Assembly: GCA_964453665.1 (NCBI GenBank)
Contig: CAYVQT010000046.1
Location: 1 to 24,790 of the forward strand
Length of the DNA stretch: 24,790 nt
Origin: DAOUTY01 sp964453665
GTDB taxonomy: Bacteria > Chloroflexota > Dehalococcoidia > SZUA-161
Direction of reading: 5' to 3'
Shown: one piece after another, positions 1 through 7,919 of the stretch
How positions within the stretch are numbered: position 1 is the first letter of the stretch
How the letters are laid out: every line of letters starts with the position of its first letter
Position numbers and translations under genes: made by a program
Notes under the pieces: generated by a model
What the model was told of the DNA's origin: nothing
The model's database searches: none
What the model saw: the letters and a program-made list of their open reading frames with translations, nothing else

Positions 1-623
1 TCAACCAGATCATCCTCATGGACAAACTGGAAGGGTTGAGTATTTGAGGGCAGAAACACAACCCTCTTTCTCAGGTGCCGGGCAAGCGGGTCGTCGAAAC
101 CGGGCCCGACAACAAAGGCCGGACGTATTATTGTGACAGCGATTTCCGGATTCTTAGAGACGAATTCCGGGAAAATGCCCTCGATCTCTTTCTTGGTCTT
201 GCTGTAGGTAAAATCGTCGTTTCCCCTGAGTGGGCTATCCTCCGTAAGAGGATGGTCGTTGTCCGGGTGGAAGCCATACGCTGTAGCTGAGCTTGTATAG
301 AGCAGTTGTTTCACGCCGGCTTCGGAACACGCGGAGAGGATATTCATGGTACCATTGACGTTGACGTCCTCCATCAGCTTTTCGTCATGTATCGGGGGAA
401 CGACGTATGCCGTGTGAACGACAGTGTCTATGTTGTGCTCTTTCATAATATGTACAGCCGGTTCCCTCACGTCTTGCTTAAAGAAGGTGAACTTCTCGAG
501 ACGTATCAAAGGGTCTTTGATATCGATGCCAACTATCTGTTTGACCTCAGTTTTACCGCTAATAAAGGACAGCAATTTCCCGGCGATGTATCCTGAGGTA
601 CCTGTTATAAATATCCTCTCCAT
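1..623 (-). CDS. NAD-dependent epimerase/dehydratase, extended SDR (partial, runs off the left edge)
   Basis: About 207 codons are visible from an ATG at 623, and the frame is open to the window edge, so the C-terminal end is missing. The start of the protein reads MERIFITGTSGYIAGKLLS, a Rossmann strand with the GxxGxxG dinucleotide loop of extended SDRs. Further on come the YTSSATAYG segment (catalytic Ser region), the Tyr-Lys pair in YSKTK, and IIRPAFVVGPG, as in UDP-glucose 4-epimerase-like and 3-beta-HSD-like proteins. The family acts on sugar nucleotides, sterols or other alcohols with NAD(P); the substrate cannot be told. It starts 18 bases after the stop of the upstream SDR and is probably the next gene of the same transcript. 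No strong Shine-Dalgarno is visible before the ATG, so translation may be coupled to the SDR. Confidence 0.85.
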   Translation of the reverse strand, partial: MERIFITGTSGYIAGKLLSFISGKTEVKQIVGIDIKDPLIRLEKFTFFKQDVREPAVHIMKEHNIDTVVHTAYVVPPIHDEKLMEDVNVNGTMNILSACSEAGVKQLLYTSSATAYGFHPDNDHPLTEDSPLRGNDDFTYSKTKKEIEGIFPEFVSKNPEIAVTIIRPAFVVGPGFDDPLARHLRKRVVFLPSNTQPFQFVHEDDLV

Positions 624-641
624 GCTTCTGCCCGGCCCTGT

Positions 642-1454
642 CTATTCCCTGGCTCTTAATCCCCAGTAGGATATGGCATTGACAAGCCTTCGGGGTGCAA
701 ACCTGATCAGGATGGAATGAACGAACCAGTTAATCCTGCCTGGGATGTAGATTGCTTTTTCCTTCTTAAAAGCCTGTATAGCTTTACGAGCTATAATGGC
801 AGGATCACTGAAGCCGCTGATTTTATACCACCATACTCTCTCCGGGAAGCCCCCGCTCTTAAGGATCCGCGTATCGGTGTATGAAGGGTTCAATGTGAAC
901 ACCTTTACTCCCGTTCCTTTGATTTCCCGGTTTACCGCTTCGCTCAGGCTCTGAACAAATGCCTTGGTACCCCCGTACACGGCATGAAAAGCTGTTGGCT
1001 GAAACGCTGCCGCTGATGCCACGTTGAGGACTCTACCCTCTTTGGCTGCTATCATCTCCGGGAGAAAAAGCCTCATCAGCTTGAAATAGGCGGTCGCATT
1101 TACATTGATCAGTGCTTCCTGCTGTTCGAGAGGTATCTCGTGGAATTTGCCGTAGGCAAGGATGCCGGCGTTGTTGACCAGCACGTCGACCTTGCCGGCA
1201 GATTCCCTGACCTGCTCATAGAGGTTCTCAGGCCCTTTTTCTTCGGACAGATCGATCGGGAAAGTTGCGGTTCTGACCGCATATTTTTCCTGGAGTTGTT
1301 GGGCCCATTCCCGAAGAATGTCCTCCTCTGCGGGGTGGCATCCCAGGAAGAGATTTGAACCCTCTCCGGCAAAGCACCCGGCAAGCTCCCTGCCGATTCC
1401 CGAAGAAGCGCCGGTGATCAGGACGTTTTTGCCCCTCAGGTCGAATTTACTCAA
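642..1454 (-). CDS. Short-chain dehydrogenase/reductase (classical SDR)
   Basis: This 270-residue protein is the normal length for a classical SDR. It has the cofactor loop TGASSGIG at residues 14-21, NNAG at 94-97, the catalytic Ser in VASAAAF (about 147), and the YxxxK pair Y160/K164 in YGGTK. The family oxidises or reduces hydroxyl and keto groups with NAD(P). Lying just after a thiolase and an acyl-CoA dehydrogenase, it could serve as a 3-hydroxyacyl-CoA dehydrogenase, but this is inference. The start is TTG at 1454 with only a weak purine-rich stretch upstream. The basic C-terminal tail (FAPRRLVNAISYWGLR) may touch the membrane, as in several fatty-acyl SDRs. A 45-base gap separates it from the thiolase gene upstream. 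Confidence 0.9.
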   Translation of the reverse strand: MSKFDLRGKNVLITGASSGIGRELAGCFAGEGSNLFLGCHPAEEDILREWAQQLQEKYAVRTATFPIDLSEEKGPENLYEQVRESAGKVDVLVNNAGILAYGKFHEIPLEQQEALINVNATAYFKLMRLFLPEMIAAKEGRVLNVASAAAFQPTAFHAVYGGTKAFVQSLSEAVNREIKGTGVKVFTLNPSYTDTRILKSGGFPERVWWYKISGFSDPAIIARKAIQAFKKEKAIYIPGRINWFVHSILIRFAPRRLVNAISYWGLRARE

Positions 1455-1499
1455 TTTCGTTTTCTCATTTCAGGAGTAGGGGCGTTTCACGAAGCGCCT

Positions 1500-2711
1500 C
1501 TACGTGCCGAGAATATGTATGCACATAGCTGCCTCTTCAACACCTATGTTGCCGCCGCCATTCTCTGCCAGCCCGATTCGCGCGTTCTCTACCTGTCGAA
1601 CTCCGGCTTTACCTCGAAGCTGCGCCACTATCTCGTAAATCTGGGCCAGACCTGATGCTCCAATGGGATGCCCCCGGCACTCAAGGCCGCCGCTGGTGTT
1701 CACCGGTTTGCTGCCCCCGAGCTTGGTAGCGCCGGACAGGGCATAAGGCCCGCCCTCGCCAAGGGGACAGAATCCCATTGCCTCGGTCTGATGGAGCTCA
1801 CCGAATGCGGTTGCATCGTGCAGTTCAGCAGTGTCGATGTCATCCGGGCCAATCCCCGAGATTTCATAGGCTTCCCTGGAGAGCCGTTCACCGATATCTG
1901 TTTCATCCAGACCCCGGTCAGCGCCCTGACCAAGCACTGAAGCCAGTATCCTTACCGGGCGGGCGTTTGTCGATTTCTTGAGGTACTTCTCCGAACATAC
2001 AATAGCCGCGGCGGCACCGTCGCCCACGGGTGCGCACATGGCCCGTGTAAGTGGATATGCAACAGGTTTATCAGCTAGGATCTCTTCTATCGACATCGGG
2101 TTTTGATACTGCGAAAGGGGATTCATTGAGCCATGCCAGTGGTTTTTGGAGCAGATAACCGCCAGCTGGTATTGTGTTGAATGGAACCTGTCCATGTGCC
2201 ACCGCGCTGCCGTGGCATACGCATCCATGAAGATGCTTCTCCCTTCCCCTGGAGCCGTCTGCTCCTCCGGTATATCGACTTTGAACGTTTTGCTGACCTC
2301 CATGATCATGTTTATGTGTTTCTCAAAATTCTCCACATCCATGCAGGAGGCATAGGCACCGAGGGACAGATTCTTATCAGGATGGCTGATTTTCTCCGAA
2401 CCTATCGCCAGCGCTACATCGTACATGCCCGCACGGATTCCCGCGTATGCCAGTTGAAGCGCCGTTGAGCCGCCGGCACAGGCATTCTCAACGTTGGTAA
2501 CAGGTATTCTGTCTATCCCCATGCCGCGCAGTATCACCTGTCCGCGGATGGAGTGCTGATTGGAGAACATCCCCCAGAAGGTATTGGAGAAGAATACGGC
2601 CTGGAGGTCTTTTTTATTCAGACCGGCGTCTTTGAGCACGAGTTCAATCGATTCCTCTGCCATAGTCCTGACGGTCTTGTCGGGATACTTACCGAATCGT
2701 ATCATCCCCAC
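1500..2711 (-). CDS. Thiolase-superfamily protein, SCP2-thiolase-like, lacking the second Cys (thiolase A)
   Basis: Numbered from the GTG at 2711, this 403-residue protein has the nucleophile Cys78 in ENACAGGS, the HD motif at H298-D299 (AELHDATAF), and the C-terminal SGG...GHPIGASG motif with H348. In SCP2-type thiolases the HD pair is normally followed by Cys (HDCF); here it is Ala300. The protein may therefore be a retro-aldolase or condensing variant rather than a simple thiolase. The true N-terminus is probably longer. A strong Shine-Dalgarno lies upstream of an ATA codon at 2735, which would give an N-terminus with the family-like sequence ENVYIIGVGMIRFG. The gene follows the acyl-CoA dehydrogenase directly, consistent with a shared beta-oxidation-type pathway. 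Membership of the family is sure; the exact reaction is not. Confidence 0.9.
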   Translation of the reverse strand: MGMIRFGKYPDKTVRTMAEESIELVLKDAGLNKKDLQAVFFSNTFWGMFSNQHSIRGQVILRGMGIDRIPVTNVENACAGGSTALQLAYAGIRAGMYDVALAIGSEKISHPDKNLSLGAYASCMDVENFEKHINMIMEVSKTFKVDIPEEQTAPGEGRSIFMDAYATAARWHMDRFHSTQYQLAVICSKNHWHGSMNPLSQYQNPMSIEEILADKPVAYPLTRAMCAPVGDGAAAAIVCSEKYLKKSTNARPVRILASVLGQGADRGLDETDIGERLSREAYEISGIGPDDIDTAELHDATAFGELHQTEAMGFCPLGEGGPYALSGATKLGGSKPVNTSGGLECRGHPIGASGLAQIYEIVAQLRGKAGVRQVENARIGLAENGGGNIGVEEAAMCIHILGT

Positions 2712-2731
2712 GCCGATGATATATACGTTTT

Positions 2732-3970
2732 CTATTCCAGGACCTCCTTTAGCAGCATTACCCCGGCCGCTATAGAGAGGGGGTCGTTGGAACCGTCCTC
2801 GATCATGCCGGCCCGTGCATCTCTGAAGAGTTTCTCTATCGGGAAATCTTTGCTTAGCCCGTAGCCTCCGAAAAGCTGTATGGCATCGCTGGTTACCTGG
2901 AAAGCAGCTTCAGTGCAGAATACCTTCGAGGCGATTGAGTACTGAACAAGTGGTGGTGTTGTGTTCATATTGAAAATCATAGCACTGCGTGAGAAAGACC
3001 TGGCTGTCTCCACCCTGGTGAACATATCGAAGAGTTTCTTCTGCACCCATTGATGTTCACAGAGGCGTTTCCCGCCCTGTATTCTCTCCGTGCAATACTG
3101 GAAGGCTAGATCGTAAGCAGCCTGGGCGAGGCCGGTGAAGTAAGCGCCCATGGTGGCATTCGCGTGCCCCAGAGTGAGCTCAGTCATTGCTTCATAGCTC
3201 TCGGGGTCTACGATCATGAATTCGTCGGGACAGATAGCGCCATCGAAGAAGAGTTCCCCCTGCGGCAGCTCCCTCTGTCCCAGTTTATCCAGCGGTTTGC
3301 CCCGTGATACACCTCGCTGATTAAGATCGATCAGACAGATACCCCCACCGGAAAATCCTTTTGACGGGTCAATGTTGACGAAAAGAGCGGCATCGGACGC
3401 AATTGGCCCGTTTGAAATCCAGGCTGATTTCTGTCCATTGATGACCCAGTCGCCGTTTTGCTTCGTAGCCTTCACCTGCTGCGTTCCTCTGGGATCACGG
3501 AAGAACTCCGTGCCCGACATCAGGTTGTCTGACCCGTGCTGGGGCTCGGTAATGCCCCAGCAGCTCATAACACTGGCGTCCTTGCAGTTGACAAAGGGGA
3601 TGACGAATCTGTCGATGAGATAGTCTTCGCACAGCATGGTTGCGTAAAATGCGGAGAAGCAGCTGCATCCCAGAGATACAGCGAACCCTACGCTTCCGTA
3701 TGCCAGCTCTTCCCAGAAGATATGTACGCCGAGGGGGTCGAGCCCGAGCCCACCGTACTCGTCGGAGATAAGCACGGTGTGATAGTTGTTCTGGTACATC
3801 CTGGCCATGCAGTCCCAATAAAGCGAGCCCTTCCTGACCACGTCCTCCGGCGGCAGTTTGTCGATCTCGATTGACGCGGGCCTCAGGACTTCCACGGCAA
3901 ACTTGTGCACTTCTTCCTTCAGTAGTTCATGTTCTTCGGTCAGCTCAAGATTGAGTTCTGTATATGGCAT
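2732..3970 (-). CDS. Acyl-CoA dehydrogenase (ACAD A)
   Basis: This 412-residue flavoprotein is the standard ACAD length. It introduces a double bond alpha-beta to the CoA thioester and passes electrons to ETF. The middle-domain FAD/substrate segment reads WGITEPQHGSDN. The C-terminal helical domain has QLFGGYGLSKDFPIEKLFRD and then MIEDGSND, where Glu391 aligns with the classical catalytic base of medium- and short-chain ACADs. The start ATG at 3970 is preceded by AGGGAGAGG. The stop TAG overlaps the presumed start of thiolase A. The substrate is not evident. It is not a close copy of the other ACAD in the window, which has its base elsewhere, so the two probably handle different acyl chains or different steps. 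Confidence 0.95.
   Translation of the reverse strand: MPYTELNLELTEEHELLKEEVHKFAVEVLRPASIEIDKLPPEDVVRKGSLYWDCMARMYQNNYHTVLISDEYGGLGLDPLGVHIFWEELAYGSVGFAVSLGCSCFSAFYATMLCEDYLIDRFVIPFVNCKDASVMSCWGITEPQHGSDNLMSGTEFFRDPRGTQQVKATKQNGDWVINGQKSAWISNGPIASDAALFVNIDPSKGFSGGGICLIDLNQRGVSRGKPLDKLGQRELPQGELFFDGAICPDEFMIVDPESYEAMTELTLGHANATMGAYFTGLAQAAYDLAFQYCTERIQGGKRLCEHQWVQKKLFDMFTRVETARSFSRSAMIFNMNTTPPLVQYSIASKVFCTEAAFQVTSDAIQLFGGYGLSKDFPIEKLFRDARAGMIEDGSNDPLSIAAGVMLLKEVLE
2733..2748 (-). promoter_or_regulatory. Strong ribosome binding site before a possible ATA start of thiolase A
   Basis: Minus-strand AGGAGGT (2742-2748) is followed by six bases and then ATA at 2735-2733, overlapping the TAG stop of the upstream acyl-CoA dehydrogenase. 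The frame from this ATA runs directly into thiolase A and adds eight residues that look like the usual thiolase N-terminus. The first ordinary start codon, GTG at 2711, is about 30 bases from the SD and has no SD of its own. Either ATA is used or this base differs from the usual ATG. Confidence 0.5.
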
Positions 3971-4133
3971 TGGACCCTCTCCCTGTTTGCTCTTATTATT
4001 AGCTGGAACCCGTTAAATTTATAGAAGTCGTCGTGTCGCTGCGAGCAGAGTACTGGCGACGAAGCAATTATACATTAAGACAATAGCGCCGGTCTCACAG
4101 CAGGAATCGTAATACGCGGGCGAACGCAATGAG
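3971..4133 (-). other. Gap between the acyl-CoA ligase and ACAD A genes
   Basis: These 163 bases hold no gene. The only structure I see is a weak 5-bp inverted repeat (GTCGC at 4035-4039 and GCGAC at 4056-4060) and the good SD of the ACAD gene. There is no clear terminator or promoter box, so the ligase and ACAD genes may still share a transcript. Confidence 0.4.
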
Positions 4134-5747
4134 CTAATTATAATCCTCAAGCTTATAGATTGTTCCTTCTCCGCGCTCGAACATCTCCTTCAGTTGCCGC
4201 GCCAGCGGCTTTTCGGTGAGAGTTTTAGGAAGCTCTTCTATAATCTGCAGATACGACGGGATATAGTTGGCCTCGAGGTCTTTCTTGCACTTCTCATATA
4301 TTGACTTCGGGTCAATGGCTGCCCCTTCAAACGGTTGAATAGCAGCCACCAGGTCACTCTCTCCGGGTGCGCCCGAAGCCGCCGGGACTCCGTAGACGCA
4401 GACTTCACTTACTTCGGGATGCGCTCCAATCACGGTCTCTACATAGTCAGGCTGGATGAAGTCACCGGCGCGTCGGAGCTCTGTGCCCTTTCGATAATCG
4501 AAGAAATACCAGCCCTTCTCGTCCTTATGGACCATATCGCCGGTTCTCAGCCAGCCACCCTTCGTCTTCTCCTTCGACTCTTCCGGTTTACCCAGATAAT
4601 CGACCTTGGTATCTCCTCTCAGCATTCTGCAGATTAGCTCCCCTGTTTGCCCCACAGGCACTTCATTGTCGTTTTCATCAACAACTTTCATTTCCATAAC
4701 CCCGGGTACTGGCTTGCCGAAGGAGCCTACGGGGCCCTGCCCTACAGGCTTGTAGGCAAACCCGCCTTCAACGGAACCATACCATTCAAGGATCTGTACA
4801 TTGAACCTCTTTTCGAACGGTTCCCAGAGTGAGGGAGGCGTGCCGGCGCTGATGACCATGCGGACCTGGTTGTCGGCATCGTCGGGTCTTTCCTTCTCGT
4901 TGTATATACCTGCCATCATTCCACCGAGAAGGGAGAAGGAGGTGCAGCCGTATTTCCGGCAAATGTCCCAGATCCTGCTCTTGGTGAAACGGGGGCTGAA
5001 CACCGCCTTGATTCCCATACTGAACGCCGGGAAAAGGGTTACAGTCTGGGCATTGCCGTGAGTAAGGGAAAGGCCGTTGTAGAGAACATCATCGTTCTGG
5101 TATTTCCACACAATCTTGTTAAGAATGTTGAACAGACCGGTCCGGTTGTTGCGTATAGTCACGCCCTTGGGGTCGCCCGTTGTCCCCGAAGTGTAGATAA
5201 TCTGCATGGGATGCCGCACGTCCATTATCTGCTGCTCCACACGCTCCCAGGATGTTTTTTCGAGCATCTCGTTGAGCGCATGATACTTGCCGGACACGGG
5301 GATGTTCTGTTCCGGCCTGTAGGCAACGGCTGTCAGCTTCACTAAAGGTATATCGTTGATGACCTCCTCAAGCTGCTCCAGGCACTCCCCGGAGACGATA
5401 ACGGCCTTGGCCCCGCAATCTTTGAGCAGAAACTTCAGCCTGTCGCCCCTGGTTCGCGGATCGACGGGGACCATAACTGCGCCTACGGTAGGACCTGCCA
5501 GAACGGAGTAGGCGAATTCAGGGTGATTCCTCATGTAGACCGCGTACGTGTCACCCTTGCCAATGTCGTTATCGGCGAAAAGCCTGGCTATCTTATTTGA
5601 ATTTTCGTAGAGGTCCTTGTAAGTGAGCACATCCTCGCCGAGTTCCCCTTTTTCAAAGATGTATATCTCCCTGTCCGGGTCCTCATCAGCCTTTATCTCC
5701 GCCAGATGTGATGCGATAACCTGATTCAGATGGGCCTTACTCGTCAT
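4134..5747 (-). CDS. AMP-dependent acyl-CoA synthetase/ligase (ANL superfamily)
   Basis: At 537 residues this is the usual ANL length. The P-loop-like AMP motif YTSGTTGDPKG is at 185-195, the A5 motif WYGSVEGG at about 322-329, the ATP ribose-binding TGD at 402-404, the hinge region DYRKGTELRRAGD after that, and the A10 lysine (K513 in PKTLTEKPLAR) is present. All parts needed for adenylation and thioesterification are there. The overall sequence most resembles CaiC/FadD-type carboxylate-CoA ligases. It begins 16 bases after the DUF2148 gene upstream and is followed by a 163-base gap before ACAD A. It is a likely entry point that activates a free acid for the dehydrogenases and thiolases nearby; the substrate is unknown. 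Confidence 0.93.
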   Translation of the reverse strand: MTSKAHLNQVIASHLAEIKADEDPDREIYIFEKGELGEDVLTYKDLYENSNKIARLFADNDIGKGDTYAVYMRNHPEFAYSVLAGPTVGAVMVPVDPRTRGDRLKFLLKDCGAKAVIVSGECLEQLEEVINDIPLVKLTAVAYRPEQNIPVSGKYHALNEMLEKTSWERVEQQIMDVRHPMQIIYTSGTTGDPKGVTIRNNRTGLFNILNKIVWKYQNDDVLYNGLSLTHGNAQTVTLFPAFSMGIKAVFSPRFTKSRIWDICRKYGCTSFSLLGGMMAGIYNEKERPDDADNQVRMVISAGTPPSLWEPFEKRFNVQILEWYGSVEGGFAYKPVGQGPVGSFGKPVPGVMEMKVVDENDNEVPVGQTGELICRMLRGDTKVDYLGKPEESKEKTKGGWLRTGDMVHKDEKGWYFFDYRKGTELRRAGDFIQPDYVETVIGAHPEVSEVCVYGVPAASGAPGESDLVAAIQPFEGAAIDPKSIYEKCKKDLEANYIPSYLQIIEELPKTLTEKPLARQLKEMFERGEGTIYKLEDYN

Positions 5748-5763
5748 GGATCACCCCCGTGCC

Positions 5764-6420
5764 CTAGGCCTCTTCCTCAACAGCGCCGATGAACCCACGG
5801 GTGAAGGTAGGGAATTCCTTCTTGAATATCTCGTCCCAGTATTCATCGGTCCAGAACTGGTGCCTGTCGAAGAAGGGGTCGTTCTTAGCAACGCTAACGC
5901 ACACACTTACAGCAAAGTCGACCTCCTCTATGATGTTCAGCGCGAAGGCGGCCATGCCGAGCGTGCTGAACACGCGGCAGTGCAGCCCCAGCCTCCAGGC
6001 CATTGCAGCGGCGGCATCCGCGGCAATATTAACGTTCATGTTCTTGAACTGACAGCTGGGACCATGTGCGGTAAGCGATTCGACTTCCTCTGCCCTGTTG
6101 AGTTCGGCGCAGGTCCTGTAGCCGCAGGCACCACAATCGTAGTTGAAATCCGATTTCCTCTTATCGCCGATGAGGAGCAGTGCGCAGGGCTCTTTTACCA
6201 GCTCCATGACGAACCTGCCGTCACGCGCTGCAAGCGGTGACATGTCTCCCATCGAATAGCAGAACTCCGCGATCTCCACCAGCTCTTCCTTGCCGACGCT
6301 TATAATCTTTACCGTGTTTCTGCCACCGAATCGGAAGCTGTTGTGGGCCGCCACGACCATTAACTCAACAGCTCTGTCGAGTCCATCCTGTATCAGGTCG
6401 TCCATCTCTCTTTTTGCCAT
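5764..6420 (-). CDS. DUF2148/COG4739 ferredoxin-domain protein B
   Basis: This is an uncharacterised family with a likely [4Fe-4S] centre. From the chosen ATG at 6420 (218 residues) four cysteines stand as Cys96-x2-Cys99-x4-Cys104-x18-Cys123 in DCGACGYRTC and HGPSCQF, the pattern typical of the family. An upstream in-frame start at 6501 would add 27 residues and overlap the preceding gene. The ATG at 6420 has GGGAGAG before it and starts a normal N-terminus (MAKREMDDL). It follows a homologue by 28 bases, so the two probably form a heterodimer. Their place between an SCP2 gene and an acyl-CoA ligase suggests an electron-transfer or redox-sensing role in the acyl-CoA pathway. The function is not known. 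Confidence 0.85.
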   Translation of the reverse strand: MAKREMDDLIQDGLDRAVELMVVAAHNSFRFGGRNTVKIISVGKEELVEIAEFCYSMGDMSPLAARDGRFVMELVKEPCALLLIGDKRKSDFNYDCGACGYRTCAELNRAEEVESLTAHGPSCQFKNMNVNIAADAAAAMAWRLGLHCRVFSTLGMAAFALNIIEEVDFAVSVCVSVAKNDPFFDRHQFWTDEYWDEIFKKEFPTFTRGFIGAVEEEA

Positions 6421-6448
6421 TTTATTCTCTCCCTCTGTGGCAGTATTA

Positions 6449-7126
6449 TCAGCTGTAAATCGATCTGAACTGAGGCCAGAGCCTCTTGATAATCCGGTCA
6501 TTCATGATTGACTCATTCATGTCGGCATACTTCTTGGGGATATCCCTGAAGGGGCTCTTCTCAGTTACGGAAATTGCCACCGCTAGGGCGAAACCCGTAC
6601 TCTTGGGGACAATTTTCATTCTCATCGCTGCTGCTCCGGCGGACCAGTAGACGCCGTAGTCGATACCGAGACTCCTGGCCAGTGACACGATGCCATCTAT
6701 GGCATAACCGATATTATTTGCCCTGAAAACGCAGAGCGGTCCCCTGTAGGCAATTCCTGGCTCATCGGGTAGCTTCTCCTCTTGCCTGAGGTACTCACAG
6801 GTAAGCTTGCCGCACAAGTTGCAGTTGAAGTCCCCCGGGTCACCGGCACATCGCAATGATGTGACCAACAGCACCGCGTCGGCATCCCTGAGCATTGCCG
6901 CATCCCTGTTGAAGAAGTCCCATCGCTCGTTTTCACCGGACATTCGCTCAATCGCCTGGCACAGTTCTTCGATGGCGCATTCATCGTCGATAATATGGAT
7001 AGTGCACTCGCCGACGCCGCCCACCCTGGGCGTCGTCGTAGCGGATGCCAGCAAAAGCCGTGCTGCGATTCTTACCGCTTCTTTTCTATCGTCCTCGAAC
7101 TGCTTTACGCTTGCTTCCTTGCTCAT
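6449..7126 (-). CDS. DUF2148/COG4739 ferredoxin-domain protein A
   Basis: This 225-residue protein is homologous to the next gene. The cysteine ladder is Cys102-x2-Cys105-x4-Cys110-x21-Cys132 in FNCNLCGKLTC and RGPLC, suited to one [4Fe-4S] cluster. The segment after it (SLARSLGIDYGVYWSAGAAA) parallels AMAWRLGLHCRVFSTLGMAA in protein B, showing the two are paralogues. The start ATG at 7126 has a strong AGGAGG seven bases upstream. There are no signal peptide or membrane segments, so it is cytoplasmic. The gene lies 20 bases after the SCP2 gene. The reaction is unknown; the family name is secure, but any redox partner is inference. Confidence 0.85.
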   Translation of the reverse strand: MSKEASVKQFEDDRKEAVRIAARLLLASATTTPRVGGVGECTIHIIDDECAIEELCQAIERMSGENERWDFFNRDAAMLRDADAVLLVTSLRCAGDPGDFNCNLCGKLTCEYLRQEEKLPDEPGIAYRGPLCVFRANNIGYAIDGIVSLARSLGIDYGVYWSAGAAAMRMKIVPKSTGFALAVAISVTEKSPFRDIPKKYADMNESIMNDRIIKRLWPQFRSIYS

Positions 7127-7146
7127 GAAAAACCTCCTGCACTCAG

Positions 7147-7539
7147 CTAAACGGGGAGCCCGTGCTTCCTGGCGATCTCTGGATAGGCAGCATATGCCGG
7201 CTTCAGCATCGGGAGAAGCTTTAGCACCTTGGGCAAAGGCCCCTTTGCCTTTATACGGCCCTTCGCCAGTGCTACCGGCATGGATATGGACTGAAGCCAG
7301 AACTGGTGACAGGTATCACCGCTGAGGGTCATCTCGATGGTTGGCTTGAGGTCGGCGGGCCCGCAGATAACCTCGGCATCTTTAGTCAGCCATATGAATC
7401 CGTCGGGCTCGGTTATGGTGAACTTAATCACGATGTTCGTGTCGCGGTATTTCGGGCCTACTACGGGATCGTCTGCCAGGACATTGAACAACGTCCCCAG
7501 GACTTCGTACATCTTATCCGTACTTTCGAATACTGGCAC
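7147..7539 (-). CDS. SCP2 sterol-binding-domain protein
   Basis: This small protein of 130 residues consists of a single SCP2 fold, a hydrophobic-tunnel domain that binds acyl chains, acyl-CoAs or sterols. Recognisable parts are TITEPDGFIWLTKDAE, the substrate-cavity strand TIEMTLSGDTCHQFWL, and the amphipathic C-terminal part MPVALAKGRIKAKGPLPK with LLPMLKPAYAAYPE. The start is GTG at 7539 behind AAGGAGG. It is the first gene of the left-hand run, followed after 20 bases by the DUF2148 pair. It probably carries or presents hydrophobic acyl-CoA to the enzymes of the locus; no catalytic residues are expected. Confidence 0.88.
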   Translation of the reverse strand: MPVFESTDKMYEVLGTLFNVLADDPVVGPKYRDTNIVIKFTITEPDGFIWLTKDAEVICGPADLKPTIEMTLSGDTCHQFWLQSISMPVALAKGRIKAKGPLPKVLKLLPMLKPAYAAYPEIARKHGLPV

Positions 7540-7692
7540 TTGAAATCCTCCTTAACTCTATATGTTATTTATGAAACCGATCACTCAATGACTGCGCGAG
7601 ATAATCGCTGCCAATGCGGTATTGATTGTCAGGACAGGTGCTGTGTCTCGATTCGGCTTCGATAGCATCTGTACAAAGGTCTGCCCCTCAGT

Positions 7693-7720
7693 GTAAGCAG
7701 AGCTAACAGCGGTAAGCAGA
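7693..7720. repeat. Two 9-bp direct repeats in the SCP2 leader
   Basis: GTAAGCAGA occurs at 7693-7701 and again at 7712-7720, a 19-base period (about two helical turns). It lies downstream of the candidate promoter, so it could be a binding site for a regulator or just chance. Confidence 0.35.
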
Positions 7721-7758
7721 ACTCGACCGATTGGTTAATCGTCGATGCCGTGTGGTGA

Positions 7759-7788
7759 TTTCTAACACGGTTTATAGCGATTTGTCAA
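7759..7788 (-). promoter_or_regulatory. Candidate sigma-70-type promoter for the SCP2-ligase-thiolase run
   Basis: On the minus strand a perfect TTGACA (-35, 7783-7788) is followed after 18 bases by TAGAAA (-10, 7759-7764, 4 of 6 matches). It lies in the only long gap before the SCP2 gene and has the same -35 as the candidate promoters at 20534 and 23297. Confidence 0.45.
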
Positions 7789-7919
7789 GGTCTGCTCGCC
7801 TATTAAATTTATACCCGGAAGGAGCAGATGTGTCAGTAATGGAGGTAAAGCATCTTTCAACAACATAGGGCTATGCTGCTGTATTCGAAGTGCCGTGGAC
7901 ACGACTAATGGGGAACTGC

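Larger units (their letters stand above)
7540..7919 (-). other. 380-base intergenic leader upstream of the SCP2 run
   Basis: I see no gene here. Reading toward the SCP2 gene it holds a TTGACA-type promoter candidate (7759-7788), a short CGATT-GGTT-AATCG hairpin (7728-7741) just downstream of it, and a 9-bp direct repeat GTAAGCAGA (plus strand) at 7693-7701 and 7712-7720. The implied 5' leader is about 210 bases. No clear terminator for the CoA-transferase run ending at 7920 is visible. Confidence 0.5.

Noticed and set aside
4028..4068. A REP-like GTCGC/GCGAC element before ACAD A
   Set aside because: Only five paired bases, and no second copy was found in the window; it is too weak to call a repeat family.
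5746..6240. A 164-codon plus-strand open frame starting by the ligase gene
   Set aside because: It is fully antisense to a DUF2148 gene whose cysteine motif is clear on the minus strand.
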